Shown here piece by piece: positions 36,180 through 46,500 of a DNA stretch of 64,000 nt. A program made the position numbers and the translations under genes. Every line of letters starts with the position of its first letter. The stretch's first letter is position 1. This DNA comes from Streptomyces sp. NRRL F-5123. Lineage in GTDB: Bacteria > Actinomycetota > Actinomycetes > Streptomycetales > Streptomycetaceae. The stretch lies in NCBI RefSeq assembly GCF_000721495.1, contig NZ_JOHY01000004.1, positions 161,824-225,823 on the forward strand. The letters run 5' to 3'. The notes beneath the pieces were generated by a model. The model made no database searches. It worked only from the letters and a program-made list of their open reading frames with translations, and was not told where the DNA came from.

Positions 36180-37643
36180 ATGCCTGGACCCGTCGTGGAC
36201 ACCGCCAAGCCGCTGTCGGGACCGCCGCCGGGTGGCGGCACCTTCCTCGACCGCTGGTTCCGAATATCGGAGCGCGGTTCGACCCCGGTGCGGGAGCTGC
36301 GGGGCGGCCTGGCCACCTTCTTCACGATGGCCTACATCCTGGTCCTCAATCCGATCATCCTGTCCGGGGCGACCGACAAGTTCGGCCACCACCTGTCGGC
36401 CGCTCAACTGGTCACCGCCACCGCACTGGTGGCCGCGGTGATGTCGGCGGTCATGGGGGTCGGCGGCAACCTGCCGCTGGCAGTCGCCGCCGGGCTCGGC
36501 CTGAACGCCGTCGTCGCCTTCCAGCTCGCGCCGAAGATGAGCTGGCCGGACGCCATGGGGCTGGTGGTCCTGGAGGGCGCGGTCATCTGCGTGCTGGTGG
36601 CGACCGGCCTGCGCGAGGCGATCATGAACGCGATCCCGCTGCCGATCAAGCAGGCGATCAGCGTCGGCATCGGCCTGTTCATCGCCTTCATCGGCTTCGT
36701 CGACGCCGGGTTCGCCAGCCGCATCCCTGACGCCGCGCACACCACCGTCCCCGTGCAGCTCGGCGCGACCGGATCGCTCACCGGCTGGCCGGTGCTGGTG
36801 TTCTGCCTCGGGGTGCTGCTGACGGTCGCGCTCGTCGCACGGCGGACGAAGGGCGCCATCCTGATCAGCATCGTGGTGATGACCGTCGTCGCGATCGTCG
36901 TCAACAAGATCGCCGATCTGCCGGACGGCGCATGGGGGCTGACCGCGCCGAAGGTGCCGCACGACGTCGTCGACACGCCGGACTTCGGGCTCGTCGGCCA
37001 CTTCAGCCTCTTCGGATCCTTCTCCGAGGCAGGCGTGGTGACGTCGGTGCTGTTCATCTTCACCCTGGTGCTCTCGGACTTCTTCGACGCGATGGGCACG
37101 ATCGTCGGCATCTCCAGCGAGGCCGGGCTCCTCGACGAGCGGGGCAGGGTGCCGAACATCGGCCGGGTGCTGTTCATCGACGGCCTCGCGGCCGCCGCGG
37201 GCGGCGCGGCCTCCGCCTCGTCCAACACCGCCTACGTCGAGTCGGCGGCGGGCGTCGGCGAGGGTGCGCGCACGGGCCTGGCCAGCGTCGTGACCGGCGC
37301 GCTCTTCGCGGTGTCGCTCTTCCTCGCGCCGCTCGCGGCCGTCGTGCCCTCGCAGGCGGCGGCGCCCGCGCTCGTCGCGGTGGGCTTCCTGCTGATGGCG
37401 CAGGTGCGCAACATCGACTGGACGCAGTACGACATCGCGATCCCGGCCTTCCTGACGATCGCCGCGATGCCCTTCACCTACAGCATCACCAACGGCATCG
37501 GGGCGGGCTTCGTGTCCTTCGTCGCGATCAAGCTGGCGCTCGGGAAGGTGCGGGAGATCCACCCGCTGGTGTGGGGCGTGTCGGTGTGCTTCGTCGTCTA
37601 CTTCGCGATCGACCCGCTCCAGCAGCTGCTGGGCGTGAAGTAG
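36180..37643 (+). CDS. NCS2-family purine permease (AzgA-like)
   Basis: 487-aa membrane transporter with about 12-14 spans. RGGLATFFTMAYILVLNP near residue 42, AAGLGLNAVVAF (about 105), FDAMGTIVGISSEAGLLD (about 303) and ASSNTAYVESAAGVGEGARTG (about 343) are AzgA/PbuG-type motifs. Likely adenine, guanine or hypoxanthine uptake coupled to H+. ATG 36180 follows GAGGAG. It stands alone and is followed by strong hairpins. Confidence 0.92.
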   Translation: MPGPVVDTAKPLSGPPPGGGTFLDRWFRISERGSTPVRELRGGLATFFTMAYILVLNPIILSGATDKFGHHLSAAQLVTATALVAAVMSAVMGVGGNLPLAVAAGLGLNAVVAFQLAPKMSWPDAMGLVVLEGAVICVLVATGLREAIMNAIPLPIKQAISVGIGLFIAFIGFVDAGFASRIPDAAHTTVPVQLGATGSLTGWPVLVFCLGVLLTVALVARRTKGAILISIVVMTVVAIVVNKIADLPDGAWGLTAPKVPHDVVDTPDFGLVGHFSLFGSFSEAGVVTSVLFIFTLVLSDFFDAMGTIVGISSEAGLLDERGRVPNIGRVLFIDGLAAAAGGAASASSNTAYVESAAGVGEGARTGLASVVTGALFAVSLFLAPLAAVVPSQAAAPALVAVGFLLMAQVRNIDWTQYDIAIPAFLTIAAMPFTYSITNGIGAGFVSFVAIKLALGKVREIHPLVWGVSVCFVVYFAIDPLQQLLGVK

Positions 37644-37742
37644 CGCCCGCCGCCCGTCGCTTCGGCCCCTCCCCGGCGCGGGGGCCCGCTCCGCGCCGCG
37701 CCCGCCCGAGGAGGGGGCGGGCAGGCGCGGGGCGGTCGCGGC

Positions 37743-37775
37743 GCCCCGACCGGGACGGGGGCGCCCGGTCGGGGC
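37743..37775 (+). terminator. Terminator region after the purine permease
   Basis: 12-bp perfect inverted repeat (37743-37754 / 37764-37775, 9-nt loop). An 8-bp one lies just before it (37700-37707 / 37715-37722). The remainder of the 310-bp gap to the next gene shows no ORF of protein character and presumably holds the promoter of the acetyltransferase gene. Confidence 0.6.
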
Positions 37776-37954
37776 AGCTGGCCGGGCCGGTGCCGCGCAC
37801 CGGCCCGTACTGTCACAACTCCCGCCATCGCACCGGAGTTCCCGCCACCGGACATTTCCCCCGCCTCTTCGCGGGCCTTCTCACCCACGGGCCGGGGGTG
37901 TCCGGGAGTGCGCGTAGATTCCCCGGAGACGGATGAGGCAAGGGAGGACCTGGT

Positions 37955-38515
37955 ATGACCACCGACTTCGCCGGACCGGCGGTGCCCGCGGCGGACGGCG
38001 CCCCCGCGCTGTCCCTGCGCCCCTGGGCCGCGGACGACGCGGAGGCGCTGGCGCTCGCGCACCAGGACCCCGGGATGAAGCGCTGGCTCGCGACCGGCAT
38101 CGACGGCGTCGCCGAGGCGCGGCAATGGATCGCGGCGCAGGCCGGGGGCTGGGCGGACGGCACGCGGTACGCCTTCGCCGTGCTGGCGCAGGAGGACGGG
38201 CGGCTCCTGGGCCATGTCGCGGTCAAGCGCAAGGCGGCCGGGGACGCGTCGGCGGAGATCGGCTACTGGACGGTGGCCGCCGCGCGCGGCCGCGGCATCG
38301 CCCCGCGGGCGGTGCGCGCGGTCACCGGCTGGGCCCTCGGCGGCGGCCACGACCCGCTGCTGACCCGGTTGGAGCTGCTGCACGCCGTGGACAACACCGC
38401 GTCCTGCCGGGTGGCCGCGAAGTGCGGTTTCGCGCTGCACGCGGAGCTGGACCCGTACCCGCCGCAATTCCCGCAGCCCGGGCACCTGCACGTCCGCGGG
38501 CCCGCCGCGGGCTGA
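37955..38515 (+). CDS. GNAT-family N-acetyltransferase (RimJ/RimL-like)
   Basis: 186-aa acetyltransferase of the Acetyltransf_3 type: LSLRPWAADDAEALALAHQD start, AEIGYWTVAAARGRGIAPRA acetyl-CoA loop (about 96-115), and LLHAVDNTASCRVAAKCGF typical of RimJ/L relatives. Acceptor unknown. ATG 37955 has GGAGGA about 8 nt upstream. Confidence 0.85.
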   Translation: MTTDFAGPAVPAADGAPALSLRPWAADDAEALALAHQDPGMKRWLATGIDGVAEARQWIAAQAGGWADGTRYAFAVLAQEDGRLLGHVAVKRKAAGDASAEIGYWTVAAARGRGIAPRAVRAVTGWALGGGHDPLLTRLELLHAVDNTASCRVAAKCGFALHAELDPYPPQFPQPGHLHVRGPAAG

Positions 38516-38698
38516 ACCGCCGTGCGGGCGGGGCGTGGTGGGTGAGGCGGGGCGGGGCGGGCGGTCGCTTCGATCGGTTTCGTACCGTCAACGGGCGGCA
38601 ATGAAGGGAAAGGGCCGGTTGACCGAGAAGATCCGTCCTTTACCGTCTGGTCACGGCATGTTCGTGATCGCGCAACACGGCTTCGCCATTGTAGGCGT

Positions 38699-39913
38699 AT
38701 GCCACATTCGACGCCTGAGCCCCCACCCGGAGCCGCGACCCGGTTCCGGCTGTGGCCGCTCGCCCGCCGTTCCCGCCCGACGCGCGGCGCCGGAGCCGCA
38801 CCGGCGGCTCCCGCCGCCCCGGTGCCGGAGGTCCGCACCGAGGCCGCGCTGTGGCGGCTGCGCACCACCGTGCGGGACACCCCCGGCAGCCTGGCCGCGG
38901 TGTGCGCGGCACTCGCCGGCGCCCGCGTGGACATCGTGACCCTGCAGACCCACCCGCTGGCCGAGGGCACCGTCGACGAGTTCCTGCTGCGCGCCCCCGG
39001 CGGCACGGCCGGTCCCGAGCTGGTGCGTCTGGTGGAGGGCGCGGGCGGCACGGACACCTGGCTGGAGCGGGCCGACACGCACGACCTCGTCGACACCCCG
39101 GCGCAGGTCCTCGCGCTCGCCACCCGTACGGCGCTGGACCCCGCCGAACTCCCGCTGGCGCTGCGCCAGCTGTTCGGGCGCTGCACCGTGACCGCGGCCC
39201 CGGCCGCCCCGGGTGTCGAGCCCGTGGAGGCGCTGGAACCCGCCATGATGCAGCTGCTCGACCCGTCCGGCGGCACGCTGACCGTACGGCGCGCGCACCC
39301 GCCCTTCACGCCCACCGAATTCGCCCGGGCCCGTGCGCTGGTGGAGCTCGACGCGCGGCTCGGCGTGCGGACGCCCGCGGCCCGGCGGGCCCGCCCTCTC
39401 GCCTCGGGCGACGAGCTGACGGTGCGCCGGGCGGGGCCCGAGGACCACGAGGCGGCGCTCGCGATGCACGCGCGCTGCTCCCCCGCGACGCTGGCCCGCC
39501 GCTACCACGGCCCGGTCCAGGACGCCGACCGCTACCTCGGCCATCTGCTCAGCCCGCGCTTCGGCCAGTCGCTGGCCGTCGAGACCGCGTCCGGCCAACT
39601 GGTGGCGCTCGGCCACCTGCTGTGGGACGGCGAGGAGAACGAGGTCGCGCTGCTCGTCGAGGACGGCTGGCAGCGCCGCGGCATCGGCGGCGCGCTGCTG
39701 CGCGGGCTCGTCGAACTCGCCGCGGAGGCGGGGCGCTCCAGCGTCTACGCGGTGACGCGCGCGGCGAACCCCGGGGTCGCGGGGGTCATGCGGGAACTCG
39801 GTCTGCCGCTCGACTACCAGGTCGAGGACGGCACGCTCGTCGTCACCGCGGCCCTTCCCGCCTCGCCGGACCGTCTGCCGTGGAGCACACTGCGCCGCCC
39901 GGCGGGGGGCTGA
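38699..39913 (+). CDS. ACT-like domain fused to GNAT acetyltransferase
   Basis: 404-aa two-domain protein. Residues about 48-120 look like an ACT/amino-acid-sensing fold (LRTTVRDTPGSLAAVCAALA then VDIVTLQTHPL). Residues about 240-385 are a GNAT domain with EDGWQRRGIGGALLRGLVEL as the CoA loop. Ligand-gated acetyltransferases are known in actinobacteria (cAMP- or amino-acid-gated protein lysine acetyltransferases); amino-acid control is inferred. ATG 38699 has no good RBS. Monocistronic. Confidence 0.8.
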   Translation: MPHSTPEPPPGAATRFRLWPLARRSRPTRGAGAAPAAPAAPVPEVRTEAALWRLRTTVRDTPGSLAAVCAALAGARVDIVTLQTHPLAEGTVDEFLLRAPGGTAGPELVRLVEGAGGTDTWLERADTHDLVDTPAQVLALATRTALDPAELPLALRQLFGRCTVTAAPAAPGVEPVEALEPAMMQLLDPSGGTLTVRRAHPPFTPTEFARARALVELDARLGVRTPAARRARPLASGDELTVRRAGPEDHEAALAMHARCSPATLARRYHGPVQDADRYLGHLLSPRFGQSLAVETASGQLVALGHLLWDGEENEVALLVEDGWQRRGIGGALLRGLVELAAEAGRSSVYAVTRAANPGVAGVMRELGLPLDYQVEDGTLVVTAALPASPDRLPWSTLRRPAGG

Positions 39914-40117
39914 TCCGCTCCGCGAGGTTCGGCTCGCCGTCGCCGGCGCGACCGCTCCGTGGGGATCGCGCCGGCGGCGGGAATCACGAACTTGCGGCCG
40001 TTCGGGGCCGGGCGCTCACTTCCTCGCGCGTCCGGGGGACCGGGCGCGGGGATCTTGCGGTGACGAGGGCCGCGGGGACGGTGGCGATCGGCGGGGAGTT
40101 CGTACGAAGATGGCCGC

Positions 40118-41809
40118 ATGTCCAATCTGACCAGCACCTCGCTTCCACGGGAGGTCGCCGACGCGTATGTCGACGACCTCATCGAACTCGACCCGCTGCT
40201 CGGCACCTACCTCGGTGTCGCCAGTGCCGCCCGGCGGCTGCCGGACTTCTCGCCCGCCGGGGCGGACCGGCTCGCCGCGCTGAACCGGCGGACGCTGGAG
40301 CGGCTGGCCGCGGCCGAGGCGGTGGACGGGGCGGGCAGCGGGGTGGAGCGGCGCTGCGCGCGGCTGCTGCGGGAGCGGCTCACCGCGGACCTCGCGGTGC
40401 ACGCCGCCGGCGAGCACCTGCGGACGGTGAGCAACCTCAACTCCCCCGCGCACTCGGTGCGGGAGGCCTTCACGCTGATGCCCACCGAGACCCCGGAGCA
40501 CTTCGCCGACCTGGCCGCGCGGCTGCGCGGCGTGCCGGCCGCGCTGGAGGGCTACCGGGCCTCGCTCGCCGAGGGGCTGTCGCGCGGGCTGCCGGGCGGG
40601 CCGCGCCAGGTCGAGACGATGGTCGTGCAGTTCGGCGAGTGGGCGGGCGAGGGCGGCGAGGGCGGCAGCTGGTTCGCCGAGCTTGTCGCCGAGGGCCCGC
40701 AGGACATGCGCGCGGAGCTGGACGCGGCCGCCGCCGACGCCACCGCCGCGTACGCCGCGCTGCGCGACTGGCTGCGCGACGTCTACGCGCCCGCCGTCGC
40801 CGGCACGCCCGATGCCGTGGGCCGCGAGCGGTACGCGACCTTCTCGCGTATGTGGAACGGCACCGACCTGGACCTGGACGAGGCCTACGCGTACGGCTGG
40901 TCCGAATACCACCGGCTGCACGCCGAAATGGTCGCCGAGGCCGCGAAGATCCTTCCCGGCAAGGACCCGTGGGAGGTGCTGGCCCACCTCGACGCGCACG
41001 GCCAGGCCGTCGAGGGCGTCGACGAGGTCCGCGAGTGGCTCCAGGCGCTGATGGACGAGGCGATCGAGGGCCTGGACGGCACCCACTTCGACCTGGCCGA
41101 CCGGGTCAAGAAGGTCGAGGCGCGGATCGCCCCGCCCGGCGGCGCCGCGGCCCCGTACTACACCGCGCCCTCCGAGGACTTCACGCGGCCGGGCCGCACC
41201 TGGCTGCCGACGATGGGCCGGACCCGCTTCCCGGTCTTCGACCTGGTGTCCACCTGGTACCACGAGGGTGTGCCGGGCCATCACCTGCAGCTCGCCCAGT
41301 GGGCGCACGTCGCGGGCGACCTCTCCCGCTACCAGGCGACCGCGGGCCTGGTCAGCTCCAACGCGGAGGGCTGGGCCCTCTACGCGGAGCGGCTGATGGA
41401 CGAGCTGGGCTTCCTGTCCGACCCGGAGCGGCGGCTGGGCTACCTGGACGCGCAGATGATGCGCGCCGTGCGGGTGATCATCGACATCGGCATGCACGCG
41501 GAGCTGGAGATCCCGTCCGACTCGCCCTTCCACCCGGGCGAGCGCTGGACACCGGAGCTGGGCCAGGAGTTCTTCGGCCGGCACAGCGGCCGGCCGGCGG
41601 CCTTCGTCGAGAGCGAGATCGTCCGCTACCTGGGCATGCCCGGCCAGGCGATCGGCTACAAGCTCGGCGAGCGCGCCTGGCTGCTCGGCCGCGAGGCGGC
41701 GCGGGCCGCGCACGGCGACGCGTTCGACCTGAAGGCGTGGCACATGGCGGCGCTGTCGCAGGGCTCGCTGGGCCTGGACGACCTGCTCGCGGAGATCTCG
41801 GCGCTGTAG
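40118..41809 (+). CDS. DUF885-family metallopeptidase-like protein
   Basis: 563-aa cytoplasmic protein of the DUF885 family. Zinc-peptidase-like motif HEGVPGHHLQLA (about residue 385) and downstream Glu in NAEGWALYAERLMDELG (about 415) fit a gluzincin active site. PYYTAPSEDFTRPGRTWLP is also family-typical. Peptidase activity is predicted rather than broadly proven. ATG 40118. A 16-bp-stem terminator follows. Confidence 0.87.
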   Translation: MSNLTSTSLPREVADAYVDDLIELDPLLGTYLGVASAARRLPDFSPAGADRLAALNRRTLERLAAAEAVDGAGSGVERRCARLLRERLTADLAVHAAGEHLRTVSNLNSPAHSVREAFTLMPTETPEHFADLAARLRGVPAALEGYRASLAEGLSRGLPGGPRQVETMVVQFGEWAGEGGEGGSWFAELVAEGPQDMRAELDAAAADATAAYAALRDWLRDVYAPAVAGTPDAVGRERYATFSRMWNGTDLDLDEAYAYGWSEYHRLHAEMVAEAAKILPGKDPWEVLAHLDAHGQAVEGVDEVREWLQALMDEAIEGLDGTHFDLADRVKKVEARIAPPGGAAAPYYTAPSEDFTRPGRTWLPTMGRTRFPVFDLVSTWYHEGVPGHHLQLAQWAHVAGDLSRYQATAGLVSSNAEGWALYAERLMDELGFLSDPERRLGYLDAQMMRAVRVIIDIGMHAELEIPSDSPFHPGERWTPELGQEFFGRHSGRPAAFVESEIVRYLGMPGQAIGYKLGERAWLLGREAARAAHGDAFDLKAWHMAALSQGSLGLDDLLAEISAL

Positions 41810-41818
41810 CGCGTACGC

Positions 41819-41857
41819 GGTGGTGGCGCCCGGCCTGCCCGGCCGGGCGCCACCACC
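41819..41857 (+). terminator. Terminator after the DUF885 gene
   Basis: Perfect 16-bp inverted repeat (41819-41834 / 41842-41857), 7-nt loop, 9 nt after the stop. No T run. Confidence 0.75.
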
Positions 41858-41901
41858 GTCCCCAGCACTCCTCCCTGCTCCTGGACAAGGCGGTACGGCC
41901 G

Positions 41902-42426
41902 ATGACCCTGCACGCTTCGCTGGACGGCGGTCGGCTCGTGCTGACCGAGGGCCGGCTGACGCTCCGCGAGCAGCTTCCGCGGGACGCCGCGGAGCTGGCC
42001 GACGGCAAGCCCGCCGGGCTGACCTGGATCGACGGCGCCCCGGGCGAGGGCACGATAGGCGCGGCCTCGATGACGGTCGCGGCCGCGGTCGCCGGGCTCT
42101 ACCGGCCCGGCTGGGGCGTCTTCGCGATCCAGCGCACCGCCGACGGCACCGCGCTGGGCGGGGCGGGCTTCCACGGCCCGCCGGACGCGGGCGCGGTCGA
42201 GATCGGCTACGACCTGTCCGCGTCCGGCCGCGGCGGAGGCTGGGCCACCGACGCGGCGCGGGCACTGTGCCGGTGGGCGCTGGGCCAGCCCGAGGTGGAC
42301 CGGGTGCTGGCCACCACCGAGCCGGGCAACAGCGCGTCGCAGGCGGTGCTGGGCCGGGTCGGCTTCGTACGCGTCGCCGACCGGGGCGACCTGTGGGCGT
42401 ACGAGCTGCGGGTGCTGCCCGCCTGA
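41902..42426 (+). CDS. GNAT-family N-acetyltransferase
   Basis: 174-aa Acetyltransf_3-type protein: RLVLTEGRLTLREQ start, GAVEIGYDLSASGRGGGWAT as CoA loop, LATTEPGNSASQAVLGRVGF at the C-terminal half. Acceptor unknown. ATG 41902. The frame is open far upstream as a shadow of the DUF885 gene; the terminator in between supports a separate unit. Confidence 0.82.
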   Translation: MTLHASLDGGRLVLTEGRLTLREQLPRDAAELADGKPAGLTWIDGAPGEGTIGAASMTVAAAVAGLYRPGWGVFAIQRTADGTALGGAGFHGPPDAGAVEIGYDLSASGRGGGWATDAARALCRWALGQPEVDRVLATTEPGNSASQAVLGRVGFVRVADRGDLWAYELRVLPA

Positions 42427-42449
42427 CGGCCCGCCGGGTGCGACGCGGC

Positions 42450-42974
42450 TCAGCAGCCGCAGTCGTCCGCGCCGGCCGGCGCGGTCAGCGGGTCGGCGGC
42501 CCGCTGCTCGGCGCCCTCGGCGGTCTCGTAGCCGAAGCCCTCGCGGATCCAGTACTCGATGCCGCCCAGCATCTCCTTGACCTGGTAGCCCCGGGAGGCG
42601 AGGGCGTACGCGGCCCGGGTCGCGCCGTTGCAGCCGGGGCCCCAGCAGTGGACAACCACCGGGACCGCGCGGTCCAGGAACGCGTCGGCCAGCTGCGGGA
42701 TCTGCGCGGTGGGCAGGTGGACGGCCCCGGGGACATGGCCCTGCTCCCACGCCTCGGTGCTGCGGGTGTCGACCAGGACGAAGCCGAGGTCCGCGCCCGT
42801 CGTGGCGGCGGTGGCGAGGGCCGCGGCGACGTCGGACACGTCGGTGTGGAAGGCGAGGCTCGCCGCGAAGTGGGCGGCGGCGTCCGCGGGGGCGGCCGGG
42901 GGGACGCGCAGGACGGGGTTCTCGCTGGTCACGGCGGGTGCGGGGGTGGCCTCTACGGCGGTTTCTACGCTCAT
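42450..42974 (-). CDS. Rhodanese-like sulfurtransferase
   Basis: 174-aa single rhodanese domain (about 55-150). LVDTRSTEAWEQGHVPGAVHLP is the CH2A-type element, and VVHCWGPGCNGA holds the catalytic Cys loop (about residue 121). The C-terminus ends ADDCGC, a free Cys pair. It would move sulfane sulfur to a thiol acceptor. It is divergent from an Lrp-type regulator 94 bp away, which probably controls it. Confidence 0.88.
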   Translation of the reverse strand: MSVETAVEATPAPAVTSENPVLRVPPAAPADAAAHFAASLAFHTDVSDVAAALATAATTGADLGFVLVDTRSTEAWEQGHVPGAVHLPTAQIPQLADAFLDRAVPVVVHCWGPGCNGATRAAYALASRGYQVKEMLGGIEYWIREGFGYETAEGAEQRAADPLTAPAGADDCGC

Positions 42975-43068
42975 GGCCGGAACTCTACGATCCGTGCGCG
43001 GGCCCGGGAAGTGCGGTTCCCCGGCGTCCGGGTTGATCGGCCGGGGATTCCCCTGATATTCGTCGGGC

Positions 43069-43515
43069 ATGACCGCGTATTCCCTGGACGCCACGGACTG
43101 GAAGCTGCTGGAAGCCCTGCAGCGGGACGGCCGCGCCAGTTTCGCCGAGCTGGCCCGTACCGTCGCGATGTCGCCGAGCGCGGTGACCGAGCGGGTGCGG
43201 CGGCTGGAGGAGGCGGGGGTGATCACCGGCTACTCGGCGGTCATCGACCCCGAGCGGATCGGGCTGCCGATCCTGGCGCTGGTGCGGCTGCGCTATCCGC
43301 ACGGCAACTACAAGCCCTTCCACGACCTGCTGGCCGGCACCCCGGAGGTGCTGGAGGCGCACCACGTCACGGGGGACGACTGCTTCGTGATGAAGGTCGC
43401 GGCCCGCTCGATGCGGCATCTGGAGGAGACGGCCGGCCGGCTCTCCGGGCTGGGCGCCGTCACCACGAGCGTCGTCTACTCCTCACCGCTGGAACGCCGC
43501 CCGCTCGTGCTGTGA
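43069..43515 (+). CDS. Lrp/AsnC-family regulator
   Basis: 148-aa regulator: N-terminal HTH (about 6-60, LDATDWKLLEALQRDGRASF, SPSAVTERVRRLEEAGVI) and a RAM/AsnC effector domain (about 70-140). Members sense amino acids. Divergence from the rhodanese gene suggests a sulfur-amino-acid signal such as cysteine, by analogy with Lrp-type cysteine regulators; this is inference. ATG 43069. Confidence 0.9.
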   Translation: MTAYSLDATDWKLLEALQRDGRASFAELARTVAMSPSAVTERVRRLEEAGVITGYSAVIDPERIGLPILALVRLRYPHGNYKPFHDLLAGTPEVLEAHHVTGDDCFVMKVAARSMRHLEETAGRLSGLGAVTTSVVYSSPLERRPLVL

Positions 43516-43554
43516 CACGTTCCCCGACCCGTGCTGCCGGCGGCGGACGGGCGC

Positions 43555-46500
43555 TCAGGCGGTGCGCTGGTGCAGGGTGGAGCCGTCGCGGCCCTTGCTG
43601 ACGCGCAGCCGCGCCGGGATGCGGTCGCGCAGGTCGGCTACATGGCTGACGATGCCGACCGCGCGGTCCCGCTCGCGCAGCCCGTCCAGCACGTCCAGGA
43701 CCTCGTCGAGTGCCTGCTCGTCGAGGCTGCCGAAGCCCTCGTCGATGAAGAGGGTGTCCAGCCGCATGCCCCCCGCCTCGTCGGTGACCACGTCGGCCAG
43801 GCCGAGCGCGAGGGCGAGGGAGGCGTAGAAGGTCTCGCCGCCGGACAGCGTGGACGTGTCCCGCTCGGTGCCGGTCCAGGCGTCGACCACGACGAGGCCG
43901 AGCCCCGACTTGGCCCGCCCGCCGCCCCGCGCGTCGCTGTGCACGAGGGTGTAGCGCCCGCCGGACATCCGCTGGAGCCGCACCCCGGCCGCCGCGGCGA
44001 CCTGTTCGAGCCGCGCGGCCAGCACGTACGTCTCCAGCTCCATCCGGAAGCGGTTCTCCGCGGAGGTGGCGGAGACCAGGTCCGACAGCCGGGCGAGCCG
44101 CTCGTACGCGGTACGGGCCGGCGCCAGCTCCCGCACGAACGCCGCGGCCTCCAGCCCCAGCCGGTCGAGCTCCGCGCACCGCGTGGCGGCCGCGGACTCC
44201 TCGGCCGCCGCCCGCCGCAACCGCTGCCCGGCAGCCTCCAGTTCGGCCTCCGCGGCGGCGGGATCGGCGCTCTCCGGCGCCACCCCCGCGGCCGCGTCGA
44301 GGGCCTGTGCGGCGGCCTCGACGGCGGCTCGCGCCGCGGCCTCCTCGCGGTCCCAGGCTTCGGCCCGGCCCTCGGCCGCCCGCAGACGCGAGGGCGGGAG
44401 GAGCGTGGCAGCGGCTTCGGCGGCGTCGCGGAAGCCGGCGCGGGCGGCGGCCTCGGCGAGCGCGGACTGCGCCTCGGCGAGGCGCTCTTCGCTGTCGGCG
44501 CGGTCGCGGGCGGCGTGGGCCGCGCGGTCGAGGAGAGCGACGGCTGCGGACAGCCGCTCGCGACGGGCGGCGACGCTCGGGTACCCCGCCCGGGCCCTGG
44601 CGACCTCGCCGCTCAACCGCTCGTACTGCTCGTCCAGTTCCTCGCGCCGGGAGGTGCGGGCGGCGGCCCGGCGCTGGGCCTCCTGCTGCTGGGCGGTGCG
44701 GCGGTCGCGCTCCTCCTCGGCGCGGGCGAGGGCCGCCCGGGCCTCGGGGACGCCGGCCGCGGCCCGTACGGCGGCGGCGTGCGCGGCCGCCGCTTCCCCG
44801 TGCAGGGCGGCGAGTTCGGCGTACGGGGCGGGTCCGGCGGCCGCGGTGGCCGCCTCCAGGGCCGCGCCCAGCCGGGCGGCGGCCTCGCGGGCCGTGTCGT
44901 ACGCGGCGGTACGGCGCTGGAAGCGGGCGTACGCCGCGTCCTCGTCGGCGCGCGTGACGTGGCGGCCGACGGGGCGTGCGGGCGCGGGGTGCTCGGCGGA
45001 GCCGCAGACACGGCAGGGCTCGCCCTCGCTGAGGCCGGCGGCGAGTTCGGCGGCGATGCCGGAGATGCGGCTCTCCCGGAGGTCCTGCCAGGCCTCACGG
45101 GCGTCGGCGGCGTGGTCGCGGGCCGCGCGGGCGGCCTGCTCCGCGGTGTCCAGTTCGGCGGCGAGCGTGTCCCGGCGGGCGGCGGCGTCCCTGCGCTGCC
45201 GGGCCGCGGCCAGCTCGGCGGCAAGGGCGGCGGCGCGGGCCGCGGCCTCCTGGCCCGCGTCGAGCCCGGCCTGGAGGACCGCCCGCTCCCTCGGCCACCC
45301 GGCGAGCCACCCGTCGGCGTCCCGTACGGCTTCCTCGTCGTCCCGCTCCTCGCGCTCCAGCATCTGCCGCCGGGCCGCGACGTCCCGCATCCGCGCCTCC
45401 GCCTCCGCGGCCGCGCCGAGCCCGCCCAGCACCTCGCGCAGCTCCCCCGCGCGCCGCTCCAGCACGTCCGCCCGCAGCCCCTCGCGGCTTCCGGCCCCGC
45501 CCTGCGGGGTGCCGCCCGCCTCCTCCCGCGCGCCCGGCACGCCGCCGCGCCCGCGCGCGAAGTCCGCGCCGGAGGGGCCCCCGGCACCCGCGGCGCCTGT
45601 TCCGTCCCCGTCGCCCGGCGCGTCCTCCCCGCCCGGCCGCACCGGCACCCCGACCCCGGCCCCGTACCGGCGGCCGTCCGCCCCGCCCGGCGCTTCTCCC
45701 GCACCCGCGGCGCCTGTTCCGTCCCCGTCACCCGGCGCGTCCTCCCCGCCCGGCCGCACCGGCGCCCCGGCGGCGCCCGGCCCACCCGGCACCTCCCCGC
45801 CCCCCGGCCTTTCCTCCCCACCGGACCGCCCCAGCCGCCGGGCAGCCCCCGCCCCACCGGTCCCGGCCGCGTACCGCGCGCCCACCCGCCCGCGGGTGTC
45901 CCCGGCCCCGCCCGGCGGCTGGGGCGGCACGGCAAGGGCCAGGTCTCCCGCGGCTGACAGGGCTAGGGCCGCCGTGTGCTCCGCCGCGAGGGCCTCCGCG
46001 TGCTGGGCGGCGGCCTTGTCGCGGCGGGTGAGGGCGGGGTCGACCGTGGTCGCGCGCCGTGCGCGGGTCAGGGCGGCGCGGGCGGCGGCCCGCGCGGGCG
46101 CCTCGGCGGCGAGCGCGGCGGCGTGGCGCAGGGCCTGCTCGTGGCGCTGCCGGAGCGCGTACCGCTCGCGGGCCTCCCGTGCCGCGGCCGCGGCCTCGGC
46201 GTGGACGGCCTCGGCGCGGGCGAGGGCGGCGCGCGCGATGTCGTGCCGCTCACGGGCGGTGCACCGCAGCAGCGCGGCGTCGGCGAGCAGCCCGAACCCG
46301 CCCTCCGACCCCGACTCCGCCTCCGGCCCCGGCTCCCCGGCGGCCTGCCGCATGCGGGCGGCCACGTCCGCGATGCGCCGGTCGCCGTCGGCGAGGCGTC
46401 CGGCCGCCGCCAGCTTGTCGTCGCGCAGCCGGTGCTCGACGGAGCGGAAGCGCCGCGTGTCGAAGAGCCGCCCGAGCAGCGCGGCCCGCTCGGTCGCGCC

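Noticed and set aside
38752..42426. 1224-codon plus-strand frame across three genes
   Set aside because: Frame-shifted reading of the ACT-GNAT and DUF885 genes; only the last 174 codons (GNAT) are real.
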